The position numbers and the translations under genes are program-made. A DNA stretch of 45,613 nucleotides, taken from IMG/VR virus record IMGVR_UViG_3300027852_000064, positions 1 to 45,613 of that record. One strand, written 5' to 3'. The notes under the pieces were generated by a model. That model did no database searches. It was given only the letters and a program-made list of their open reading frames with translations, and had not been told where the DNA came from. The stretch comes from a virus. Positions 6,983-12,538 of this stretch are shown piece after piece; within the stretch, counting starts at the first letter, position 1; each line of letters opens with the position of its first letter.

Positions 6983-7390
6983 TTAAGGCAAGTACCGCAC
7001 TTTGACTTTGTCTACGATTGGGCCTCTCACCCATAAACTGACAGAGCGCTTGCTGTACATACTGTCAATCCTATGCTCATACCTCGGCCCCACAAAGCCA
7101 AAGCGTCCTGGCCAAAATTTGCGAGTGGCAATATACTGATCAGCGCACAAACCAAGCCAATCAGACCGATCTCTGACGACCTCTTCAACGTATCCACCCC
7201 ATAGGACAAAACGCCAAGCCCAAGCTGGGTGAGTGTGAAATAAGCCTTTCTCATCTGCATTGTGGAACACATGAAAGCCAATCGCAAATACACCCACGTC
7301 AAACATGTAGCCACGAAATACCGGCTTAAAGTCTGGCGTGAAAATATTGAACTTTCGGAAACCGAAGCCGAATTCTGTTTTGGCCTTCAT
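6983..7390 (-). CDS. Cupin-like hypothetical protein
   Basis: 135 residues. The centre has 'FHNADEKGLFHTHPAWAWRFVLWGGYVEEVV', in segments: an H-x-H-P pair, then a W/F strand and a G-G-Y-x-E-E turn, followed later by 'YEHRIDS'. This order of metal-type His residues, strand, Gly turn and late His matches a cupin-like fold seen in many phage hypothetical proteins. Substrate unknown. Last gene of the tightly packed minus-strand operon, two bases after its neighbour. Confidence 0.6.
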   Translation of the reverse strand: MKAKTEFGFGFRKFNIFTPDFKPVFRGYMFDVGVFAIGFHVFHNADEKGLFHTHPAWAWRFVLWGGYVEEVVRDRSDWLGLCADQYIATRKFWPGRFGFVGPRYEHRIDSMYSKRSVSLWVRGPIVDKVKVRYLP

Positions 7391-7392
7391 AC

Positions 7393-7800
7393 CTAGAAAC
7401 TCCTATCTGCAGTACTTCTAAGTGGTGGTTTCAAGATAGCTGGCCAGGTCGGATATGGTAGCTTCTTCGCCAAATGATGAACACCAGGCTCTTTACGATA
7501 AGTCATCAAGCGTTCGTGATAATCCTTCATGCGAGCGTTTGCCTGTGAAACCTGGAGGGCTTTCTGTTTTCCACGCTTTGAACGTTCGCGTGTTGGCAGA
7601 GGGTTTCCCTCCGGGTCAGCTATATACAACAGCCATTCGACCGGTGTTACTTTGATACCACGAGCATATGCACGTTTACTGGTACGAGGCTTCGAGAAAC
7701 CGTCACCATTACGGGATAGAAGACCATCAAATATCTTGTCGACCATATTGGCTGCAACTTCAGGGATACTTTTGTGGCTGTTAAGTTTGTTGAAATTCAT
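7393..7800 (-). CDS. Hypothetical basic protein
   Basis: 135 residues, strongly basic, with 'RTSKRAYARGIKVTPVEW' and 'RERSKRGKQKALQVSQANARMKDYHERLM' segments. The start overlaps the previous stop by ATGA (7797-7800). The positive charge would suit a nucleic-acid or ribosome contact, but no domain is recognised. Confidence 0.6.
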   Translation of the reverse strand: MNFNKLNSHKSIPEVAANMVDKIFDGLLSRNGDGFSKPRTSKRAYARGIKVTPVEWLLYIADPEGNPLPTRERSKRGKQKALQVSQANARMKDYHERLMTYRKEPGVHHLAKKLPYPTWPAILKPPLRSTADRSF

Positions 7801-8165
7801 TGTCTCTTCACTTTCTGTTTTTTTGGTTTTACGTAGTTTGGGTTTGGTTCGAACATTGTCCAGGTTGCGTGCTTATCTAACCAGCGGCCAAAAGGGACAC
7901 CACTTATCTGCTCACGAATTGCTGTGAGATGCCCGTGGCTTGCAGTAGTTTTTATACAACCCATTTCTTCGTCTAACATCTCAGTTATTAAGCCATGAGA
8001 CACCAGGGATTTATAAGCTTTGAGAAACCGCTCACTTGCGATAATTGGCCCCTTATTCCCATTGAAGTGGAAACTGTGTGTATCAGGATAGAAATGGTAT
8101 ATCCCCACCATGATGCCGAGCTCATCGTTCGTTAGTTGTGAATAGTTGAACTTAATCTTCGCCAT
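7797..8165 (-). CDS. Hypothetical protein, possible winged-helix-like
   Basis: 122 residues preceded by a perfect AGGAGG seven bases from the ATG. The order 'NYSQLTNDELGIMVGIYHF', 'SERFLKAYKSLVSHGLIT', then a short strand 'GCIKTTASHGHLTAIREQI', resembles a small helix-helix-wing arrangement in which a 'GLI' step begins the wing. It could be a transcription or replication accessory protein; the assignment is tentative. Confidence 0.55.
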   Translation of the reverse strand: MAKIKFNYSQLTNDELGIMVGIYHFYPDTHSFHFNGNKGPIIASERFLKAYKSLVSHGLITEMLDEEMGCIKTTASHGHLTAIREQISGVPFGRWLDKHATWTMFEPNPNYVKPKKQKVKRQ

Positions 8166-8190
8166 AATGGCCTCCTAGTTTATACATTCA

Positions 8191-8364
8191 TTATAATGGG
8201 GAGCTGAAAATAGCTAACCCAGTATTGATTGCCCAGACCCAAGTAAGAGCGGCTAAGACCGTACCAATCGCAGTAACGAAAGGCATATCCTCCTCGCAAT
8301 TCGCTCGCCATGAAAACACGGTAAGCCAAATAGCCAACAATACTTTTATGATAAGCAATATCAT
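8191..8364 (-). CDS. Small membrane protein, two predicted spans
   Basis: 57 residues (MILLIIKVLLAIWLTVFSW...). The start overlaps the previous stop by ATGA (8361-8364) and a strong AGGAGG precedes it. Two hydrophobic segments, roughly residues 2-18 and 29-52, flank a short charged loop (RANCEED). No family recognised. Membrane insertion is predicted from composition only. Confidence 0.6.
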   Translation of the reverse strand: MILLIIKVLLAIWLTVFSWRANCEEDMPFVTAIGTVLAALTWVWAINTGLAIFSSPL

Positions 8365-8543
8365 TTACCCTCCTCTGAACTTACTGGAAAAGCAGTACGG
8401 TACAAAAGCCCTGTCATAGCAGTAGAGCCTTCGCTACGCAGTTTACTTACAAGCTGTAAAGCAAACAACTGAACCGCTAAGCCTCGGGCCTCTAAGATTA
8501 ACTTATTAATCTCTTCTTCATAGTCTTTATCATCATCGGTCAT
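8361..8543 (-). CDS. Small hypothetical protein, helical
   Basis: 60 residues (MTDDDKDYEEEINKLIL...). The start is taken at 8543 because it overlaps the previous stop (ATGA, 8540-8543) and has GGGGAG upstream. An acidic N-terminus is followed by one long amphipathic helix (INKLILEARGLAVQLFALQL). Function unknown. Coupled on both sides. Confidence 0.6.
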   Translation of the reverse strand: MTDDDKDYEEEINKLILEARGLAVQLFALQLVSKLRSEGSTAMTGLLYRTAFPVSSEEGK

Positions 8544-9076
8544 GTTGCTTCCATCTCCCCTTTTACCAATTCCATCCAAGCGACACCAGTCATGAGACCT
8601 TTAGACCAAGAGGGGCGCAGATAAATAACCTCACGGAAACTTTTACCGTGACGTTTAGCTGATGCCAGACGTGCTTTCATATCTCGGACGAATAAAGCGG
8701 TTAGGCCTTCTTCGTTGAGGCTCCTAGGTTTTTGGTTCCAAGGCATCTGATAAATTGGAGGCAATACAACTTTCCAGGCACCTGTTCCCTCAGCTACCAG
8801 CTGCACATTATCTACTAGGAACTGCGGATATCCAAGCTCTTCCATGTAGTCATGCTTGTTACTCCTTAAGAAACTAATAACACGCTCCATTGGGCTTCCG
8901 TCTGGCGATTTGTGGAAATGAGGCCCACTCTCACAGCCAGTGAAGATATAGATCTCGCCTTTCTGACACAAGATTTGAACAGATGATCCAATAGGAAATA
9001 TATCCTCTGCGTCACACCCATCGTGCTGGATCTCTAAACGGTCTGAGCATAGGCCGATACGAACATTTAAGGCCAT
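8540..9076 (-). CDS. Hypothetical protein
   Basis: 178 residues, the largest of the minus-strand small-gene block. It contains alternating strands early ('SSVQILCQKGEIYIFTG') and a basic helix later ('VRDMKARLASAKRHGKSFREVIYL'). It is preceded by TAGGAGA and by the promoter at 9113-9141, so it heads the 9076-6983 transcript. No recognised domain. Confidence 0.65.
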   Translation of the reverse strand: MALNVRIGLCSDRLEIQHDGCDAEDIFPIGSSVQILCQKGEIYIFTGCESGPHFHKSPDGSPMERVISFLRSNKHDYMEELGYPQFLVDNVQLVAEGTGAWKVVLPPIYQMPWNQKPRSLNEEGLTALFVRDMKARLASAKRHGKSFREVIYLRPSWSKGLMTGVAWMELVKGEMEAT

Positions 9077-9112
9077 GTTGTTTTCTCCTAGTTAGGACGA
9101 ATTATGCCCTGA

Positions 9113-9141
9113 ACGATACCACCTACTCCACCCCTTGTAAA
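9113..9141 (-). promoter_or_regulatory. Promoter, TTTACA-N17-TATCGT
   Basis: On the minus strand, TTTACA (9141-9136) and TATCGT (9118-9113) are separated by exactly 17 bases, 37 bases before the start at 9076. It shares the -35 and spacing with the other phage promoters here but lacks the CGCTGG core and the long flanking block. Confidence 0.65.
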
Positions 9142-9167
9142 TGGTTATTTCCCATTAAACACTGTTG

Positions 9168-9392
9168 TTACATTCTTTGCAAACTAGCTCTGAGATTATC
9201 AATACGGCGGTCGAGTATCTTAGTGATTGTCACATGGATTGTTTGTCGGTATTCATTCATCGCAGCGAAACTCTCGTCCGATATATCTAGCATCTTCTGG
9301 AGCTCAAGCAGTTCACTATTTGTTGATTTGTTCAAATGGACATACTGCCGCGAGTGGCGGTCAAATGACGTAATAAAACGCTTAGCAACCAT
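9168..9392 (-). CDS. Small helical hypothetical protein
   Basis: 74 residues from the ATG at 9392 (MVAKRFITSF...), chosen because AGGAG lies upstream; the longer version starting at 9434 lacks one. It is mostly helical, with an alternating charged pattern (ELLELQKMLDISDESFAAM; ITKILDRRIDNLRASLQ) suited to coiled-coil formation. It overlaps the previous gene's end by 11 bases. Function unknown. Confidence 0.55.
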   Translation of the reverse strand: MVAKRFITSFDRHSRQYVHLNKSTNSELLELQKMLDISDESFAAMNEYRQTIHVTITKILDRRIDNLRASLQRM

Positions 9393-9627
9393 TAGCTTGC
9401 TCCTGCTCAATATTCTGGCGGATAGTTGTGCCAAGGAATGGATGAACCTGGTCTAGAACTGGCTCGTCGTAGACGATGAGAGCTTTACCGACGACAAAAT
9501 ATCGACGTTTGTCCATCGGTGCTGAACTCCCAGGTCCATTCTGCTCAAAGCTTTTTAAGGCCTCAAGATTTTGTGGCTTATGAGGCCACGGCCATCCAGT
9601 TGGTTTATACCTTCCTTTATTAAGCAT
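9382..9627 (-). CDS. Small hypothetical protein
   Basis: 81 residues (MLNKGRYKPTGWPWPHKP...). AGGAGATAAGA directly precedes the ATG. A Pro/Trp-rich N-terminus is followed by short strands 'RRYFVVGKALIVYDEPV'. Overlaps both neighbours by a few bases. No family recognised. Confidence 0.55.
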   Translation of the reverse strand: MLNKGRYKPTGWPWPHKPQNLEALKSFEQNGPGSSAPMDKRRYFVVGKALIVYDEPVLDQVHPFLGTTIRQNIEQEQANGC

Positions 9628-9799
9628 TCTTATCTCCTCTGAATTTATGACCCAGGTAATTTACCAAAGCTACGAAGTCCCGATCCTTGACCGAGGGTGG
9701 AGCAGTTAGCATCACCTGGCCGAACGCTTTAATTGTGACATGCCCCTTCTTCTGATAGGTACCATTGTTTCGAGGGGTAAATTCAATGACGTTGCTCAT
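9620..9799 (-). CDS. Small hypothetical protein (59 residues)
   Basis: 59 residues (MSNVIEFTPRNNGTYQKKG...). The start overlaps the previous stop by ATGA (9796-9799) and the end overlaps the next start by eight bases, which fills an otherwise empty stretch of the operon. Compact strand-helix composition. Function unknown. Confidence 0.6.
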   Translation of the reverse strand: MSNVIEFTPRNNGTYQKKGHVTIKAFGQVMLTAPPSVKDRDFVALVNYLGHKFRGDKNA

Positions 9800-10131
9800 G
9801 ACGCATTCCCCTTACTTGAGCTGATCATATCACCTTGCAATGCGCGTATCTTATCCAGGAAGTCACTGACGTTAGGTCCTAAAGTCAATGACGAACACAT
9901 ACGTGTATTGCCAGGATGGGTTATGACCCCGTACTTCTTCAGCACCTCAACTTGGGAAGCATCAGTCAAGACATAATAATCAGGATCCACTAAAGCCCCA
10001 ATGAGCTCGTTTAGTTCAAATTCGACCTCCTCATCCAAGACTAGATAGTGGTTGACAATTGTGCACTCACGTGTGACCCCGCCGATCTGAATGTTTTTGT
10101 AAGCCTCAGTGATAAATAGGTCATCAGTCAT
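9796..10131 (-). CDS. Hypothetical acidic protein
   Basis: 111 residues, acidic in the middle (LDEEVEFELNELIGALVDPDYYVL), with a C-terminal helix ending in Ser/Lys. The start overlaps the previous stop by ATGA (10128-10131). No recognised domain. Confidence 0.6.
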   Translation of the reverse strand: MTDDLFITEAYKNIQIGGVTRECTIVNHYLVLDEEVEFELNELIGALVDPDYYVLTDASQVEVLKKYGVITHPGNTRMCSSLTLGPNVSDFLDKIRALQGDMISSSKGNAS

Positions 10132-10322
10132 AGCTTAAACTCCAGCGTGTCACCAGGATAAAAAATGTCAGTGGCATTTACTAGATACTGATCCACAAGC
10201 CACTGGTCTACGTGCTGAGGGCCCCATGTTGGATCTATGCAACACCAAAATCCATCTATTGAACGTCTCCAGAAGAAACGCTCCGCAGATATGAAACCAA
10301 TCATACTTATTTTACTACTCAT
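10128..10322 (-). CDS. Small Trp-rich hypothetical protein
   Basis: 64 residues with five Trp (FFWRRSIDGFWCCIDPTWGPQ). The ATG at 10322 overlaps the previous stop (ATGAGTAG), which favours it over the internal Met at 10304. Unknown function. Confidence 0.55.
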   Translation of the reverse strand: MSSKISMIGFISAERFFWRRSIDGFWCCIDPTWGPQHVDQWLVDQYLVNATDIFYPGDTLEFKL

Positions 10323-10467
10323 CTACTATATCCTTCAATTTGTGTTTCGATTTACGCGGTATAGTCTTCCCTTTATCAGGAACTACCAGTGTTCTGAGTG
10401 CCCCTTTAGACCTGGCGATCGATGCTGGGTTCCTAGGTTTAGGTGCATACTGCTGGTGCTTCTTCAC
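10315..10467 (-). CDS. Small basic protein with GTG start
   Basis: 50 residues (first codons read KKHQQYAPKPRNPAS after the GTG start). The GTG at 10467 overlaps the previous stop as GTGA, and the stop overlaps the next start, so it fills the operon exactly. Very basic, Lys/Arg-rich C-terminus (KGKTIPRKSKHKLKDIV). It could bind nucleic acid; no family recognised. Confidence 0.5.
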   Translation of the reverse strand: MKKHQQYAPKPRNPASIARSKGALRTLVVPDKGKTIPRKSKHKLKDIVDE

Positions 10468-10709
10468 TGCCCAAAATCCAGATCGATGACAGACTTAGGG
10501 TCAAGACAGATGTACCAGGTGCTGTTGGGATGATTTTTATACATCTCAGAAACGACAGGTATGCCCCCTTTACCGAGACATTCATTTACTGCCCTGATAG
10601 AATACTGATACTCTGCCACGCCCTTATCGATTTCAAAGACGAGGCTATAAACCCAAACAGACACAATGAGCACTAACAGTGTAATACCGATAACCCTACT
10701 CATACTCAT
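10464..10709 (-). CDS. Small membrane-anchored hypothetical protein
   Basis: 81 residues. The N-terminal hydrophobic segment 'VIGITLLVLIVSVWVYSLVF' is a single predicted span, followed by a soluble domain with two Cys (NECLGKGG; YICLDP) that could pair outside the cytoplasm. The start overlaps the previous stop by ATGA. An N-in orientation would place the Cys in the periplasm; this is inference. Confidence 0.6.
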   Translation of the reverse strand: MSMSRVIGITLLVLIVSVWVYSLVFEIDKGVAEYQYSIRAVNECLGKGGIPVVSEMYKNHPNSTWYICLDPKSVIDLDFGQ

Positions 10710-10888
10710 GATTTATCCTCCGCTCTTGGCCGACCAGCATCCACCCAAGACTTAACTGCCTCAAGCCATTCAGTGTCATCATCAATACGCTGCTGAGCTT
10801 CGTCGACCTCATCAGAGACCTCCCTATCAGTAAAAGCATTGAAGTCACCGGCATATTTTCGCCATAGGTCTTCTGTTTTATCAGGCAT
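10706..10888 (-). CDS. Small acidic helical protein
   Basis: 60 residues from the ATG at 10888 (MPDKTEDLWRKYAGD...), eight bases inside the previous gene's end and preceded by GGAGAAAG. Strongly acidic helices (EVSDEVDEAQQRIDDDTEWLEAV). Function unknown; its charge resembles DNA-mimic or inhibitor proteins but nothing more can be said. Confidence 0.55.
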   Translation of the reverse strand: MPDKTEDLWRKYAGDFNAFTDREVSDEVDEAQQRIDDDTEWLEAVKSWVDAGRPRAEDKS

Positions 10889-11168
10889 AATCTTTCTCCA
10901 CAATACATTTCGCCGTTACAGTGCAAGTCAAGTCTTCGGGGCTAACAGTCATGTTAGACCAATCACCCCCACCAGGGATATGGACCTGGACCTTCGCATC
11001 TAGATAATTCTGATACAGCTCAGGGCGCTCAAGAAGGACTGATAGTTTACACGTATAAGAATGCTCCGTTGTAATCGTGGTTTTACTTGAAACGTCTACA
11101 CCATCTACTTCATCGAATTTGATTTCAGAAAAAGCCTGGCCGGTTATATTACCTGTTTGGTTTGGCAT
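10881..11168 (-). CDS. Hypothetical beta-rich protein
   Basis: About 95 residues (MPNQTGNITGQAFSEIKF...). The ATG at 11168 overlaps the previous stop (TGATG); a GTG three bases earlier is possible. Alternating strands (TTITTEHSYTCKLSVLL; LDAKVQVHIPGGGDW; TCTVTAKCIVEKD) suggest a small beta sandwich. Unknown function. Confidence 0.6.
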   Translation of the reverse strand: MPNQTGNITGQAFSEIKFDEVDGVDVSSKTTITTEHSYTCKLSVLLERPELYQNYLDAKVQVHIPGGGDWSNMTVSPEDLTCTVTAKCIVEKDYA

Positions 11169-11419
11169 CACACCTCCTCCCTGTCAGTGTGCTCTTTTAT
11201 CATACCACGAAAGATACCTGACCACATTGGTGTTTGCCATTGATTAATCTGCTCCCATGGTACCACCACAGTATTGGTAAGGCCTAACCAATACGCTTGG
11301 ATTTCAATGCCAAGTAGCTTAACCTCAGCTTTAAAGTGAACAGAACCCTTTAAGCCACCTGCTTCAGTTAGCCTTACAATCTCAAGCACTGCACTGAGAT
11401 TTTTCATTGTGTCAATCAT
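11168..11419 (-). CDS. First gene of the minus-strand small-gene operon, unknown
   Basis: 83 residues from the ATG at 11419 (MIDTMKNLSAVLEIVRL...), with AGGAG nine bases upstream. The same GGAGAT-A/T-ATTCC spacing precedes the plus-strand gene at 3301. Mixed strand and helix, no domain recognised. It is the first gene after the iteron-rich gene-free region and is coupled to the next by a TGATG overlap. Confidence 0.6.
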   Translation of the reverse strand: MIDTMKNLSAVLEIVRLTEAGGLKGSVHFKAEVKLLGIEIQAYWLGLTNTVVVPWEQINQWQTPMWSGIFRGMIKEHTDREEV

Positions 11420-11490
11420 CGGAATTATCTCCTGGTTGCATTTACCCCTCATCAATATCAGGTTGATTAGAGGGTGAATACCATTGATAA

Positions 11491-11517
11491 GTACGACAGG
11501 TACGACAAGTACAGACC
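11491..11517 (+). repeat. Three tandem 9-bp iterons (GTACGACAR type)
   Basis: GTACGACAG, GTACGACAA and GTACAGACC follow each other without gaps. The same three-unit series, on the other strand, occurs at 14955-14981 upstream of the primase. Confidence 0.75.
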
Positions 11518-11602
11518 AGGCTCATCAACCCACGCTCGCGTTGACCCTCCCATTCCAGACATATGTTGGCTATTTTAGCCTCCTTTTCCCAGCTGCCTAT
11601 TA

Positions 11603-11635
11603 GTACAGAGCAGGTACGGAGCACGTACAGATCAG
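11603..11635 (+). repeat. Three tandem 11-bp iterons (GTACRGAKCAS type)
   Basis: GTACAGAGCAG, GTACGGAGCAC and GTACAGATCAG are directly adjacent. The spacing of 11 bp, about one helix turn, would place a bound protein on the same face of the DNA. An ATACGGAGCAC unit of the same type recurs on the minus strand within 11716-11757. Confidence 0.75.
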
Positions 11636-11723
11636 CCTTTTTCGTCAATTTTACTGACGCTGACGATCGCTTCAACCAAAGAAATAGCTCCTTTTTGAGG
11701 GAAAAGGCTTGTTTCGTACCTGT

Positions 11724-11757
11724 CCGTATGTGCTCCGTATGTATTGAGCACATACGG
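11724..11757. repeat. Perfect 12-bp inverted repeat with 10-base loop
   Basis: CCGTATGTGCTC (11724-11735) and GAGCACATACGG (11746-11757) are exact complements, and the arms contain the iteron core. ATTTTT follows on the plus side, so it could act as a plus-strand terminator, as a cruciform, or as a two-fold binding site. The match of the arms to the neighbouring iterons favours a protein-binding role. Confidence 0.65.
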
Positions 11758-11917
11758 ATTTTTGGCCTTTTCAACCATATTATTAAGGCTTTTTTTAAGG
11801 TAAGAACTCTTTGTACTTATTGTACTTAACTATTTACTAAATTAACCTAATGCGCACGCATCGCACGTTGTCAAAATTCAACAATTATACTATACGATCA
11901 GTACCGGGCATACAGAC

Positions 11918-11943
11918 AAAAAAAGAGGCCCCGAAGAGCCTCT
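11918..11943 (-). terminator. Terminator of the primase/HNH transcript
   Basis: On the minus strand, AGAGGC and GCCTCT pair around an eight-base loop, followed by six T (11923-11918). It lies about 30 bases after the HNH-nuclease stop. Confidence 0.75.
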
Positions 11944-11971
11944 CAATTTGACGCCTAAATGCTCGGCCAGA

Positions 11972-12538
11972 TCAGTCTGCTCTGTCCGCCTCAGTCAGGA
12001 TCATCGCGTCTGCATACTTTGCTGCTTTAACTCGCCGTCTTTGGTTCTCTCTATGTGTGACCAATTCCAGATGATCGTCGGCGAAACATAACCTATTCCC
12101 GCACTTGTGGTCAATCTGCTTACGGTGTGGAATGATGCCATTTTCATTCGACCACCAGACCCGATGTACAGCCATCGTTGCTCCATCAATGGAGACCCTG
12201 CCATATCCGCCACCACGGCCATCACCAGACGTAGATCCCGTCCACTCTCTACAACCTTGGTTGGTGTACCGAACCTGGCTCAACAGACGCTCCCGGATCA
12301 TTTCTCGGCGAGTTAGCTGCTTTTCGACCACCGCGCGCTCACCGGCTCGTCTAAGAGCCAGACGGAGCTGTTCTTGACCAGACAGATGTGCTTGATCTTT
12401 GGTGGCAACGGAAAGCTCTGTCTTAGCAACAGGTGTTAAGTCTGCAGGTTTGTGGCTTTCGTACCTGTGGCCACAGTTTAAGCAGTCACCCATTGCCATC
12501 ATATCCGGGCTGTAGTCATTACACTCACAGAAGCTCAT
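11972..12538 (-). CDS. HNH endonuclease with N-terminal zinc-ribbon-like motif
   Basis: 188 residues. The start at 12538 overlaps the primase stop (ATGA) and has AGAGG upstream. The N-terminus carries C-x-C and C-x-x-C (Cys4, 6, 19, 22), a probable zinc site. The C-terminal half is an HNH_3-type nuclease: GYGRVSIDG, then A-V-H-R, then IDHKCGNRLCFADDHLELV with the central His and Cys pair. Such genes can be homing nucleases or serve in DNA processing; being coupled to the primase suggests a stable phage role rather than a recent intruder. Confidence 0.82.
   Translation of the reverse strand: MSFCECNDYSPDMMAMGDCLNCGHRYESHKPADLTPVAKTELSVATKDQAHLSGQEQLRLALRRAGERAVVEKQLTRREMIRERLLSQVRYTNQGCREWTGSTSGDGRGGGYGRVSIDGATMAVHRVWWSNENGIIPHRKQIDHKCGNRLCFADDHLELVTHRENQRRRVKAAKYADAMILTEADRAD

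Larger units (their letters stand above)
11420..11971. other. Gene-free stretch with GTAC iterons; candidate replication origin/operator
   Basis: This 550-bp interval has no credible gene. It holds tandem 9-bp units (11491-11517), tandem 11-bp units (11603-11635), an inverted 12-bp element (11724-11757), two more 9-bp GTACTTA-type units (about 11812-11829), A/T-rich tracts and, at its right edge, the HNH-gene terminator. It lies between the replication genes and the small-gene operon. Iterons next to A/T-rich DNA and a helicase gene are the usual architecture of an origin, but an operator array for a regulator would look similar. Confidence 0.55.

Noticed and set aside
11442-11774. Minus-strand 110-residue open frame
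   Set aside because: It runs through two iteron arrays (its 'LVCTCRTCRTY' segment is a translation of the repeats), has no ribosome site and has unnatural composition.
11563-11829. Plus-strand 88-residue open frame
   Set aside because: Same iteron-rich interval, no ribosome site, many Cys/Arg runs that are chance products of repeat DNA.
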